NCBI RefSeq assembly: GCF_900156255.1
Contig: NZ_FTMK01000012.1
Coordinates: 16,836-80,835, forward strand
DNA length: 64,000 nt
Direction: 5' to 3'
DNA from: Paracoccus thiocyanatus
Lineage (GTDB): Bacteria > Pseudomonadota > Alphaproteobacteria > Rhodobacterales > Rhodobacteraceae
A model generated the notes under the pieces. It had not been told where the DNA came from. It did no database searches and was given only the letters and a program-made list of their open reading frames with translations. The position numbers and the translations under genes are program-made. Of the stretch, positions 1-7,565 are shown in pieces; the stretch's first letter is position 1, and the number at the start of each line of letters is the position of its first letter.

Positions 1-121
1 CGGCCTCGCGCAGGGCGGCGATATGGTCCAGCTTGCGCGGATGCAGCGAGGGGCCGGAATGGACATGCAGATCGACCGCGCCCTTCATCAGGTCGTCAAT
101 GCGGCTTTGTTCGGCAGTCAT
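1..121 (-). CDS. DUF6282-type amidohydrolase-like protein (N-terminal fragment)
   Basis: Only the first 40 residues lie in the window; the gene runs off the left edge. The protein starts MTAEQSRIDDLMKGAVDLHV and then shows HSGPS, giving the D-x-H-x-H pattern of metal-dependent amidohydrolases, in the form typical of DUF6282 proteins. Its ATG overlaps the TGA of the dehydrogenase-like gene upstream by four bases (ATGA), so it is the last visible gene of the TRAP operon. It may hydrolyse the imported compound or a reduced/oxidised derivative; that is inference from context. Family assignment rests on a short stretch. Confidence 0.6.
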   Translation of the reverse strand, partial: MTAEQSRIDDLMKGAVDLHVHSGPSLHPRKLDHIAALREA

Positions 122-1197
122 CTGTTTCTCCTGACTGTTTCGCCCGGCGCCAGCGGCGCGGGAACATGGTTGCGCCAGACCTGATCGAGGACCGGCATTT
201 CGGCAAAGCTGCGGCGCGCATCGGCCGCGCGCCCGACCAGGTCGCGGGCGCTTGCGCCCTTGCCGGCGCAATAGGCTTCCAGATCGGCGACGGCATCGCG
301 GATGACGTCCCAGCCGCGCAGCATGACGGCCGAGGAAAGCCCCACCGCCGAGGCGCCCGCCAGCATCATCCGCGCCACGTCATGGCCCGAACAGGCGCCG
401 TTGATGCCGATCAGCGCCCGGTCCGGGCCCAGCCTGGCGTGGGTCGTCGCCAGCCAGTGGCAGGTCAGCGGCAGGTTCCAGAAGCCGCCGATGCCGCAAC
501 TGGTGCCCAGCATCGGCTGCATGGTCTCCAGATCCGGCACCAGCCCCAGCGCCCGCCCGGCAATCACCGCGCTATCCGCCCCGGCGCCGGTGGCTGCGGC
601 GACCAGGTCGGGAACCCGCTCGCTTTGGCCCGAAAGCTTGACCCAGACCGGGATCGACACCGCCGATGTCACCTGCCCGACCAGTTCCGCCACGCGCGCG
701 GGCGAAAGCTCGGTGCTGACCGCGCCCCTGGCGGCCTGGCTGGCATAGGGGGTGCCGATGTTGAACTCGAAGACGCGCAGGCCGGCGTCCTCGACGGCGC
801 GGGCGCGGCGGACGGCGTCCTCGATCCCCGCCATGACGACCGAGGCGACCAGGACGCAATCCGCCTTGCGCGCCGCCGCATCCATCCGCCGCGCCTGGTC
901 CAGCCATTCCTCGAAGCCAAGCGGCGTCAACCCCGAGCGCGTCAGCACCGTCGCGTCGCGCGGCGCGCCAGGCCCCCAGCCGACCCGGTTCCAATGCGCA
1001 TCCAGCGCGGCATATTCGGCTTGCAACAGTTGGCGCTGCGCCGCGGCCGAATCGTTGCTGGACTTCATCACCACCGCCCCTGCCCCGGCCGCGACGGCCG
1101 ACAGGATGCCGGCATCCTCGATCAGATGCTCGCCCGATGCGGCGATGACGGGGTTCTTCAGCCGGGTCCGGCCGACCTGCACGGAAAGATCCGTCAT
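118..1197 (-). CDS. Dihydroorotate dehydrogenase-like FMN-binding TIM-barrel protein
   Basis: The 359-residue product begins MTDLSVQVGRTRLKNPVI, which matches the first beta strand of class 1 dihydroorotate/dihydropyrimidine dehydrogenase barrels (LKNPVIAASG). The C-terminal part carries the phosphate-binding style segment ALIGINGACSGHDVARMMLA followed by GASAVGLSS, typical of FMN binding. The start at 1197 is chosen because its ATG overlaps the dctM stop (ATGA); upstream codons are not family-like. No pyr genes are nearby, and the gene is embedded in a TRAP operon, so a catabolic role on a cyclic amide or related imported compound is more likely than pyrimidine synthesis. The exact substrate is unknown. 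Confidence 0.75.
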   Translation of the reverse strand: MTDLSVQVGRTRLKNPVIAASGEHLIEDAGILSAVAAGAGAVVMKSSNDSAAAQRQLLQAEYAALDAHWNRVGWGPGAPRDATVLTRSGLTPLGFEEWLDQARRMDAAARKADCVLVASVVMAGIEDAVRRARAVEDAGLRVFEFNIGTPYASQAARGAVSTELSPARVAELVGQVTSAVSIPVWVKLSGQSERVPDLVAAATGAGADSAVIAGRALGLVPDLETMQPMLGTSCGIGGFWNLPLTCHWLATTHARLGPDRALIGINGACSGHDVARMMLAGASAVGLSSAVMLRGWDVIRDAVADLEAYCAGKGASARDLVGRAADARRSFAEMPVLDQVWRNHVPAPLAPGETVRRNR

Positions 1198-2477
1198 CCC
1201 GCCACCCCCAGCACCCGCGGCAGGAACAGCGAGATTTCGGGAAAGACGGTGATCAGCGCCAGCACGAACAGCGCGATCCCGATCATCGGCAGGGCGCTGT
1301 AGGCGATCCGCTCCATCGGCCGGCCGGTCACGCCGGCGATGACGAACAGGCACAGCCCGACCGGCGGGGTGACGAAGCCGACCAGCACGTTGAAGACCAC
1401 CATGACCCCCAGATGCACCGGCTCCAGCCCCAGAAGGTTGCCGATGGCCATCAGTGCCGGCACCGTCAGGATCAGCACCCCGATCGTGTCCAGGAACATG
1501 CCCAGGAACAGCAGGATCAGGTTCACCATCAGCAGGATCACGTATCTGTTGTCCGAGACCCCGGTCAGCAGGGCGACGGTCTTTTGCGGCAATTGCTCGA
1601 TGGCGAAGATGAAGCCGGCGACATTGGCCACCGCGACCAGGAAATAGATCGCCGAGGTGATGATCGCCGTGGCGACGAAGGCCTCCTTGAGGAATTTCCA
1701 GTTCATCGCGCGATAGACGACGGTGGCGATGACCAGCGCATAGATCGCGGCGACCGCCGCCGCCTCGGTCGCGGTAAAGATGCCGCCGCGGATGCCGACG
1801 ACGATGATGACCGGCAGCAGCATCACCGGGATGGACTGCCAGCAGCCCCGAAGGATCGAGGAGAGCGACTGCCTGGCCGCCTTGGGATAGCCGCGGCGAT
1901 GCGCGATCCAGACGGCATAGGCCGACAGGAACACCGCCAGCATGAAGCCCGGCGCCAGCCCCGCGACCAGCAGTTGCGAGATCGAGGTGCCCGACAGCGC
2001 GCCATAGATGATCATCGCGATCGAGGGCGGCACCAGCGGCGCCATCAGCGACGAAACCGCGATCAGCGCCGCCGAATAATCCACGTCATAGCCCTGCCGC
2101 TTCATGTCCGGCACCATCACCGTGCCGATGGCCGCCGCATCCGCCGCCGCCGATCCGCTGACGCCGCCGAACAGGAAGCAGCCCCAGACCGCCGTCAACG
2201 ACAAGCCGCCGCGGAACCGGCCGACGACCGAATTTGCAAAGCCGATCAGGCGCCGGGTCAGCCCGCCCACATCCATGATCGCGCCCGCCAGCACGAAAAG
2301 CGGGATGGCCAGCAGAACGAACATGTCCATCCCGGCCAGCATCCGCTGCGGCAGCACGATCAGGAATTGCGTCTGGCCGGTGAAATAAAAGTAACCCAGC
2401 GCGCTGATGCCCAGCACGAAGGCGATCGGCATGCCCAGGGCCAGCGTCAGGGCGAAAATCGAGCCAAGCCAGATCAC
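1194..2477 (-). CDS. dctM: TRAP transporter large permease (DctM subunit)
   Basis: A 427-residue, strongly hydrophobic protein with about twelve membrane segments and the normal DctM length. It opens MIWLGSIFALTLALGMPIAF and has the family features GLLA-type glycine-rich helices, FGGVSGSAAADAAAIG in the first third and the LGMFLDTIGVLILTVP segment in the second half. DctM forms the sodium-driven transport channel of tripartite ATP-independent periplasmic importers. Its start overlaps the small-permease stop by four bases and its stop overlaps the next start likewise, so the genes are translationally coupled. The transported compound cannot be read from this subunit. Confidence 0.93.
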   Translation of the reverse strand: MIWLGSIFALTLALGMPIAFVLGISALGYFYFTGQTQFLIVLPQRMLAGMDMFVLLAIPLFVLAGAIMDVGGLTRRLIGFANSVVGRFRGGLSLTAVWGCFLFGGVSGSAAADAAAIGTVMVPDMKRQGYDVDYSAALIAVSSLMAPLVPPSIAMIIYGALSGTSISQLLVAGLAPGFMLAVFLSAYAVWIAHRRGYPKAARQSLSSILRGCWQSIPVMLLPVIIVVGIRGGIFTATEAAAVAAIYALVIATVVYRAMNWKFLKEAFVATAIITSAIYFLVAVANVAGFIFAIEQLPQKTVALLTGVSDNRYVILLMVNLILLFLGMFLDTIGVLILTVPALMAIGNLLGLEPVHLGVMVVFNVLVGFVTPPVGLCLFVIAGVTGRPMERIAYSALPMIGIALFVLALITVFPEISLFLPRVLGVAG

Positions 2478-2980
2478 AGCGCCTCCTCCGCGCCCATCGG
2501 GTGCTCATCGGGCTTTTCTTCCCGCGCGATGCCGAAGAGCTCGTTCAGCGCGACATGCAGCGCCAGAAGCGCGGCGCCGACGGTGATCGCGACATGGACC
2601 CAGAACAGCGAAAAGCCCAGCGCCGTCGCGGTCTGCAACCGCGTCATCCAGGCGAACCTGGTGCCGAACCACAGGATCGCCGCCAGAAAGACCAGCATGA
2701 GAGCGGCCGAGACCAGATTGGCGACACGCCGCAGGCCGGCCGGCAGGCGGTCCACCGCCAGCCGCATGCCCAGGAACTGGCCGCGGGAATAGCTGAGCCC
2801 GGCACCGATCATCACGATCCAGATCATCAGATAGCGCATCGCTTCCTCGGACCAGAACAGCGAGCTGTTGAAGACGTAGCGCCAGACGACCTGCATGGTG
2901 CCGATCACCAGGATCGCGCCGATCCCGGCAAAGCAGAATGCTTCCACGGCCGCGACATAGGCGCGCCAGAGCTTGGGCAT
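2474..2980 (-). CDS. dctQ: TRAP transporter small permease (DctQ subunit)
   Basis: A 168-residue protein with four predicted membrane helices, starting MPKLWRAYVAAVEAFCFAGI. The central stretch with W-R-Y-V-F-N-S near residue 34 and S-E-E-A-M-R-Y-L is the conserved DctQ signature. It pairs with DctM in the membrane. The C-terminal tail is charged and cytoplasmic-looking. It lies 50 bases downstream of dctP and overlaps dctM by four bases. Identification as DctQ is by length, topology and position as well as the motif. Confidence 0.9.
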   Translation of the reverse strand: MPKLWRAYVAAVEAFCFAGIGAILVIGTMQVVWRYVFNSSLFWSEEAMRYLMIWIVMIGAGLSYSRGQFLGMRLAVDRLPAGLRRVANLVSAALMLVFLAAILWFGTRFAWMTRLQTATALGFSLFWVHVAITVGAALLALHVALNELFGIAREEKPDEHPMGAEEAL

Positions 2981-3030
2981 GGGTTTCTCCGTTTAGAACG
3001 CGGCAATGGGCGCCGAACTGCGCCCGCCGG

Positions 3031-4023
3031 TTATTGCGCCGCCGGGGCCAGCTTTTTCGCCGCGGCCGTGAAGTCGGCGATCAGCGGGTCGGCGGCCTCG
3101 TATTTCTGGACCACCGGGGCGAAGGCGGCTTGCAATTCGGCCCGGAACGCGTCCGAAGGGGTCACGACCGGGATGTCCAGTTCGGCCAGATGGGCCTTGA
3201 TCTGCTCGTCCAGTTCCTTGACCGCCATCACCTGCGGCTCGACGATCTCTTCGGCGGCCTGGCGCATGATCTCTTGCTGCTGGGGGGTCAGCGAATTGAA
3301 TTTCATCTGGTTGACCAGCAGGAAGCTGGGCCAGAAATAATGGCCGGTCAGCGTGACGCCCTTGGCGATTTCATAATATTTCTCGCTTTCGATCGAGGTC
3401 AGGTTGATCTCGACCGCATCCAGCGTGCCGGTTTCCAGCGCCGAATAGACCTCGCCATAGGCCATCGGCGTGGGGTTCACGCCCACGGCCTGCCACGCAT
3501 CCAGGAACATCCGGTTGGGCGCGACGCGGGTCTTCTTGTGATGCATGTCGGCCAGGCTTTCGACCGGCGCGCCGACGGTCAGGAAATGGCGCTGCCCGCC
3601 GTCATAGACCCCCAGGGCGACCATCATGTGATTTTCCAGCCGGTCCATGATCGCCCGCGCCTCGGGCGTTTTCGCCATGGCGGCGAAGCTTTCATAATCG
3701 TGGATCAGACCCGGCAGTTGGAAGGCGTCGATCGACGGCTCCAGCGTGGAATATGCCGAGGTCGAGTTCACCGTCATGTCGACGGTGCCGAACTGCACGC
3801 CCTCCATCAATTCCTTTACGTCGCCAAGCTGGCGCGACGGGAAGATCTCGATCTTGATGTCGCCATCCGACAGCCGCTCGACCGCTTCCTGAAAGCGCAG
3901 GGCGGTGTCGTGGATCGGGTGCTGCTCGAACACGGCATGACCCAGGCGCAGGGTGACGGGATCAGCCCAGGCAGCGGTCGAAAGCAGGCTTCCCATCAGG
4001 ACGAGGGCAGCGGTCTTTGTCAT
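3031..4023 (-). CDS. dctP: TRAP transporter substrate-binding protein (DctP family)
   Basis: This 330-residue periplasmic binding protein has a signal peptide (MTKTAALVLMGSLLSTAAWA, cut before DPVTLRLGHA). Family features are LRLGHAVFEQHPIHDTALRF at the mature N-terminus, G-x-v-D-M-T-V-N-S near residue 80, and N-R-M-F-L-D-A-W-Q near residue 168, followed by the P-M-A-Y-G-E-V-Y-S-A-L-E-T-G-x-x-D-A-V-E substrate-binding segment. It captures the ligand, probably a carboxylate as in most DctP proteins, and delivers it to DctQM. A strong Shine-Dalgarno (GGAGGAG) precedes the ATG. First gene of the operon, transcribed from the promoter described at 4067-4095. Confidence 0.93.
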   Translation of the reverse strand: MTKTAALVLMGSLLSTAAWADPVTLRLGHAVFEQHPIHDTALRFQEAVERLSDGDIKIEIFPSRQLGDVKELMEGVQFGTVDMTVNSTSAYSTLEPSIDAFQLPGLIHDYESFAAMAKTPEARAIMDRLENHMMVALGVYDGGQRHFLTVGAPVESLADMHHKKTRVAPNRMFLDAWQAVGVNPTPMAYGEVYSALETGTLDAVEINLTSIESEKYYEIAKGVTLTGHYFWPSFLLVNQMKFNSLTPQQQEIMRQAAEEIVEPQVMAVKELDEQIKAHLAELDIPVVTPSDAFRAELQAAFAPVVQKYEAADPLIADFTAAAKKLAPAAQ

Positions 4024-4040
4024 GTTTTCTCTCCTCCGTT

Positions 4041-4066
4041 GTTCTCTATACGAGAACTATGTTCTC
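4041..4066. promoter_or_regulatory. Putative IclR operator: three alternating half-sites
   Basis: Half-sites GTTCTC (4041-4046), GAGAAC (4052-4057) and GTTCTC (4061-4066) make two overlapping palindromes with 5-base and 3-base spacers. They sit just downstream of the -10 of the TRAP promoter, over its likely start site, and between the operon and the divergent IclR gene. Binding by that IclR protein is inference from position and symmetry. Confidence 0.6.
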
Positions 4067-4095
4067 ATATTGACACGAGCGAGCAAAGGCGTCAA
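4067..4095 (-). promoter_or_regulatory. Sigma-70-type promoter of the TRAP operon
   Basis: On the minus strand TTGACG (4095-4090) and CATAAT-like CAATAT (4072-4067) are separated by exactly 17 bases. The start site would fall inside the palindromes at 4041-4066, which suits repression by the adjacent IclR protein. A TTGACA is also present on the plus strand at 4070-4075 but lacks a good -10. Confidence 0.55.
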
Positions 4096-4130
4096 CACAC
4101 AGAGGAGGAGCAAATTCAGAGGGAAAGCCA

Positions 4131-4886
4131 TTGGAAAAGGCCGAGACCGTCCGGGCCGCCGACACCTGCCTGCGCATCCTGGAGCGTATCGCCTTTGCCG
4201 ATTCGCCCGTGGGGGTGACACAGATTTCCACCGATGTCGGCATTGCCAAGGGGGCGGCCTTCAAGCATCTGCGCACCCTGATCGAACATGGGATGATCGT
4301 GCAGGATCCGGTGACGTCGCATTATGCGCTGGGGCCGAAACTATGGCTGATGGCGCAACAGGCCCCCGCCGGCGCCAGCTTGGCCGAACTGGCCCTGCCG
4401 CTGATGCGCGCCACCCGCGACGAATTGGGCATGGCGGTTGTCCTCAGCATCCCCGCGCCGCGCTCGGCCGTCATCCTGGCGACGGTCAGCAGCAACCAGC
4501 CGATCGAGATCGGCGTCCGTCCCGGCAGCGAATTGAGCCTGCATTCCTCGGCCCAGGGAAAGGTGTTCCTGGCCTTCGGTTCGCCCGACCTGCTGGGCAC
4601 CCTGCCCGACACGCTGCCGCAGGTCACGCCGAAAAGCCTTACCAGCAAAACGGCCCTGGCGGCGCAACTCGACGGCATCCGGGCGGCCGGCTATGCGACG
4701 GCGCCGGAAGAATCCCTGCTGGGCATCAACGCCATCGCCGCGCCGATCCTGGGGTCGCAGAACCAGCTTCTTGGCAGCATCGGCCTGATCGCGTCGATCC
4801 AGCACCTGGGCGCCGTCCCCACCCCGTCGCAACTCAAGGCCCTGTTCGCCCTGACCCGCGAGATCGGGCTGCGCGTCAGTCAATAG
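4131..4886 (+). CDS. IclR family transcriptional regulator
   Basis: A 251-residue protein with an N-terminal winged helix (about residues 8-65; V-G-V-T-Q-I-S-T-D-V-G-I-A-K-G-A-A-F-K-H as recognition region) and a C-terminal IclR effector domain (about 80-250) with the HSSAQGKVFLAF motif. The start codon is TTG at 4131, preceded at proper distance by AGAGGGA; no ATG fits. Transcribed divergently from the TRAP operon, with paired half-sites between them, so it most likely represses that operon until the imported compound or a metabolite binds. Confidence 0.9.
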   Translation: MEKAETVRAADTCLRILERIAFADSPVGVTQISTDVGIAKGAAFKHLRTLIEHGMIVQDPVTSHYALGPKLWLMAQQAPAGASLAELALPLMRATRDELGMAVVLSIPAPRSAVILATVSSNQPIEIGVRPGSELSLHSSAQGKVFLAFGSPDLLGTLPDTLPQVTPKSLTSKTALAAQLDGIRAAGYATAPEESLLGINAIAAPILGSQNQLLGSIGLIASIQHLGAVPTPSQLKALFALTREIGLRVSQ

Positions 4887-4914
4887 GCGACGCCTGGCGG
4901 CTTGGGCAGCAGGG

Positions 4915-4937
4915 GGGCCGGGTTTGCGCCCCGGCCC
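4915..4937. terminator. Hairpin between convergent genes
   Basis: GGGCCGGG (4915-4922) and CCCGGCCC (4930-4937) form an 8-bp perfect stem with a 7-base loop, between the stop of the IclR gene and the stop of the RES gene. There is no clear T-run, so termination is inferred from position. Confidence 0.4.
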
Positions 4938-4973
4938 AGGAAAAGTCCGGCATCGGTCCTTCGCACGCGACCG

Positions 4974-5648
4974 TCAAACGTCCTCGTAGTCGATCGACAG
5001 GCTTGCAGCGATGGCGCGAATTTCCGCATGGCAGGGAGCATCGGCCACCGCGCGCGTCGATACGGGCTCCAGCGCGTTCTTTCCCACCCTGTCGCCAAAC
5101 AGCAGGACCGCAAAATCCGGCCCGAACTGGAGCGAGCTGTAATAAAGCCCCTGCGCCGTCGGGCATGCGGCATGGATGCGCTTGGCCCAGGCCCGCGTTG
5201 CCGGATAGGTGCTGCGCGGGCCGGCCAGCAGGACGTTGTGGTTGACGCCTATCTTGCGCTGGCCGGCATTGGTCAGATCGACCAGGCGCATGGCCGCAGT
5301 AGTCCTGACGATGCTGTGGCTGTAAGCCTTGAAGTCGGCGGGGTAGACAATCTGAAAGGTCGGCAGCCCGGTCCTGGGATCAACCGGCGGGGTGTCGGGG
5401 CAGCGCAGGATGATTTCGCAAGTCGCACAGGCAAATGTCTGCGCCGCATAGATGGTCGGGATAACCTCCCCCTCGGCATCCCGGATCGGAGAGAAGCGCG
5501 CATTGCCCGACGCGGTCGGATTGAATTGGCCGGCGTCATAAGCGGCGGGATGGATGCGGTGAAGCCGGGTGCCGGGGTCAAGCGTGACATAGGCTTCCTT
5601 CCCGACCCGCATGGCGGACGGGTCGGGAATCGTCAGATCGAACCGCAT
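4974..5648 (-). CDS. RES domain toxin
   Basis: The 224-residue protein has a RES domain: LHRIHPAAYDAGQFNP near residue 29, S-G-N-A-R-F-S-P-I near 50, I-Y-A-A-Q-T-F-A-C-A-T-C-E near 67-79 and the ending A-I-A-A-S-L-S-I-D-Y-E near 215. RES toxins of the RES-Xre (COG5654) type are ADP-ribosyltransferase-like enzymes that attack NAD+ or transfer ADP-ribose. The ATG overlaps the stop of the antitoxin gene by one base (TGATG), the usual antitoxin-first order. Whether it is active cannot be told from sequence; the domain looks complete. Confidence 0.85.
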   Translation of the reverse strand: MRFDLTIPDPSAMRVGKEAYVTLDPGTRLHRIHPAAYDAGQFNPTASGNARFSPIRDAEGEVIPTIYAAQTFACATCEIILRCPDTPPVDPRTGLPTFQIVYPADFKAYSHSIVRTTAAMRLVDLTNAGQRKIGVNHNVLLAGPRSTYPATRAWAKRIHAACPTAQGLYYSSLQFGPDFAVLLFGDRVGKNALEPVSTRAVADAPCHAEIRAIAASLSIDYEDV

Positions 5649-6433
5649 CAGCCATGCTCCGCTGGCACGATCTCCCGCTCGAATGCCGCGATTACGGCGT
5701 CACCCTCGGCACCAAGCCGCTCGGCAGGCGCCGCCCCGAAGTCCAGATGTGGCCGCGTCAGCCAGTGCAGCAGGCGAAAACCGCTCCACCCCTGGGGCTT
5801 GAGCGCGATCAGCCTTGCCATCGCCGGGTGAATGCGGCGGCGCTCGACGTCGAACTGGAACAGCGGATAGGCGGCGCGGCCATCGACCGTGAACCGCAGG
5901 ATCTCGCGCTTGTCCTCTTTGCGCTTCATCGTGGCAGAGGGGTTCGCCGCCGACAGCCCCAGCAGTTCGCATGCCTGCGCCTGATCGACCATCACGGTGC
6001 CGGCCAGGATCTTTTCCTGAAGCCGCGCACGGTTCAGCGCCGCCTGCAACTCGGTATCGTCGCCCTTTGCCAGGCTTTCGCGCAGCATCACGCGATAGGC
6101 GTCGACCACCTTGTCGATCTCGCTGGAAAAGCGGTTGCTGAACACCTCGGCAAAGGCCGCTTTCATGGCTTCCCGCAGCATGCCCGACGCCTTTCCCGCG
6201 GCTTTTTCCGATCCGGGCCGCGCCGAAGCCGGGGCGGTCCGGGCTTCGACTGCGCTATACCACTGGTCGATATCCGCCGAAGCGGCACCGACGGAAACGT
6301 CGACATGGACAGAGCCCGCAGTAAAAGCGGATGCGGCGATGTCATCGGACGCATAAAGAGGACGTTGCCTGTGCGGATCGGTCCGCACCCTGGACGGCTG
6401 TTGACGATGTTCCGTGCGAGCAGCATGCGCCAT
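5648..6433 (-). CDS. Xre/MbcA/ParS-type antitoxin of the RES pair, unusually long
   Basis: A 261-residue protein directly upstream of the RES toxin. The C-terminal half resembles COG5642 antitoxins: a helical segment ending A-C-E-L-L-G-L-S-A-A-N-P, a short basic wing (M-K-R-K-E-D-K-R), then Y-P-L-F-Q-F-D and W-L-T-R-P-H-L-D-F-G-A-A-P-A-E-R-L with D-A-V-I-A-A-F-E at the end, the toxin-binding domain. Common RES antitoxins are roughly half this size; here about 110 extra N-terminal residues carry no domain I recognise. It should neutralise the toxin and autorepress through the palindromes at 6453-6493. A start further in is possible, but the region from residue 80 onward is clearly coding. Confidence 0.75.
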   Translation of the reverse strand: MAHAARTEHRQQPSRVRTDPHRQRPLYASDDIAASAFTAGSVHVDVSVGAASADIDQWYSAVEARTAPASARPGSEKAAGKASGMLREAMKAAFAEVFSNRFSSEIDKVVDAYRVMLRESLAKGDDTELQAALNRARLQEKILAGTVMVDQAQACELLGLSAANPSATMKRKEDKREILRFTVDGRAAYPLFQFDVERRRIHPAMARLIALKPQGWSGFRLLHWLTRPHLDFGAAPAERLGAEGDAVIAAFEREIVPAEHG

Positions 6434-6452
6434 GACGATCCCGGCCCCATAG

Positions 6453-6493
6453 TTTCGATAGCGATATCGCTTTATATAGCGAATATATCGAAA
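6453..6493. promoter_or_regulatory. Palindromic operator/promoter region of the RES/Xre pair
   Basis: An AT-rich island. TTTCGATA (6453-6460) and TATCGAAA (6486-6493) form an outer inverted repeat around the perfect palindrome GCGATATCGC (6461-6470); a second TAGCGAATATATCG copy follows at 6477-6490. TATA-like -10 material for the minus strand lies inside. It sits 20 bases upstream of the antitoxin start, where antitoxin autoregulatory sites are normally found. Confidence 0.55.
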
Positions 6494-6515
6494 AATGCAA
6501 GCCTGCCCATCCGAT

Positions 6516-6742
6516 CACGGCGGGCGCGGCGCACGGGCGCATCCTGACGACCGGGGCGGACGGGCTGCCGGCGGGTTCGACCTGGACCCTTCGTGGCTCT
6601 GGCCCGGAATGCATCCCGGCATGGACCGCCTTGTCGCCGAGTTGGGGCCGCCTTTGCGCAAGCCGGCGAAGGCGCGCTGCTGTTCCAGCGCGCCGGCAGG
6701 CCGGCGCCCGAGCGCTATCCGCAGGAACCCGTCTCGATGCCC
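6516..6742 (+). pseudogene. Fragment of a flavin amine oxidase gene, frameshifted
   Basis: Two successive plus-strand frames read as consecutive pieces of an FAD amine oxidase. Frame one gives G-G-R-A-A-G-G-F-D-L-D-P-S-W-L-W-P then M-D-R-L-V-A-E-L-G (6576-6647). Frame two continues G-A-A-F-A-Q-A-G-E-G-A-L-L-F-Q and G-R-P-A-P-E-R-Y-P-Q-E-P (6644-6742). The family normally has this order without a break, so a frameshift lies near 6645. The dinucleotide-binding N-terminus and the whole C-terminal half are missing. The piece is squeezed between the toxin-antitoxin operator and the carbonic anhydrase stop. Recognition is from family memory, hence moderate confidence. Confidence 0.45.
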
Positions 6743-6847
6743 CCCGTGCGGCGTTTCGGGACCAGCGGCAGTCCAAGGGCGGCCGTGCGGTTCCCCCCAG
6801 GGCCAGGCGCGGCGCTTTCAGCCGCCCTGGCGCCCCGGCCCTTTCGC

Positions 6848-7429
6848 CTACAGGAAGCGGATTTCCCCCGTGGCGATATCATGCATCGCCGCCATCACCG
6901 CGATTTCGCCCGCATCCGCCATTTCCTTCAGGATCGGGCTTTCCGCAAGGATCTTGGCCACGGTCAGTTCGGTATTCTTTTCGGCCACCCGCTGCACCAG
7001 CGCCTTGTCCTTCGAGGTGCGATTGGCCGGGGCGACCTGCATTATGGCCGGTTCGATCATTTGCAGCACATGGGTCAGATTGCCCAGTTCGACCTTGTCG
7101 ATGGCGCCCTTGACCGCGCCGCAGGAACTGTGGCCCAGCACGACGATGGCCTTGGAGCCGGAAACCTTGCAGGCAAATTCAAGGCTGCCGATGATGTCGG
7201 TGTTCACGTAGTTTCCGGCGATGCGCGCGGTGAACAGGTCGCCGATCTTCTGGTCGAAGACCAGTTCCGGCGGCACGCGGCTGTCGATGCAGCTGACGAC
7301 CGCGGCAATCGGATACTGCCCTTGCGAGGTTTCGCGCACCATCGCGTTCAGGTCGCAATTCTGCACCATCCCCGCGGCAAAGCGGGCATTGCCCGCTTTC
7401 AGCGCGGCGATGACATCGGCGGGGGTCAT
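6848..7429 (-). CDS. Beta-class carbonic anhydrase
   Basis: Interconverts CO2 and bicarbonate using zinc. With the start at 7429 (MTPADVIAALKAGNARF) the protein has 193 residues; zinc ligands are C47 in V-V-S-C-I-D-S-R, H100 and C103 in G-H-S-S-C-G-A, with the D49/R51 dyad. Close relatives usually carry a secretion signal before the M-T-P segment. Here the frame stays open to an ATG at 7489 and another at 7543, but the added residues are not a signal peptide, although P-T-K-D-R-Q-A-D-M just before M-T-P looks family-like. The 7543 start would leave almost no room for the divergent gene's promoter. The start is therefore uncertain. Confidence 0.88.
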   Translation of the reverse strand: MTPADVIAALKAGNARFAAGMVQNCDLNAMVRETSQGQYPIAAVVSCIDSRVPPELVFDQKIGDLFTARIAGNYVNTDIIGSLEFACKVSGSKAIVVLGHSSCGAVKGAIDKVELGNLTHVLQMIEPAIMQVAPANRTSKDKALVQRVAEKNTELTVAKILAESPILKEMADAGEIAVMAAMHDIATGEIRFL

Positions 7430-7565
7430 GTCGGCCTGCCGGTCTTTTGTCGGCAGGACGCAGGCGGGTTGCCCCGGTCGTGCCTGCATGGCCGCGGCGC
7501 TGCGGTCATGGCCCCCATGCGGACAGGCCCATTGCGCCCGCATCGCCGCGGGCTATATCTGGCGC

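Noticed and set aside
118..1353. Longer dehydrogenase start at 1353
   Set aside because: It would overlap dctM by 160 bases with non-family text; the coupled ATG at 1197 fits the family.
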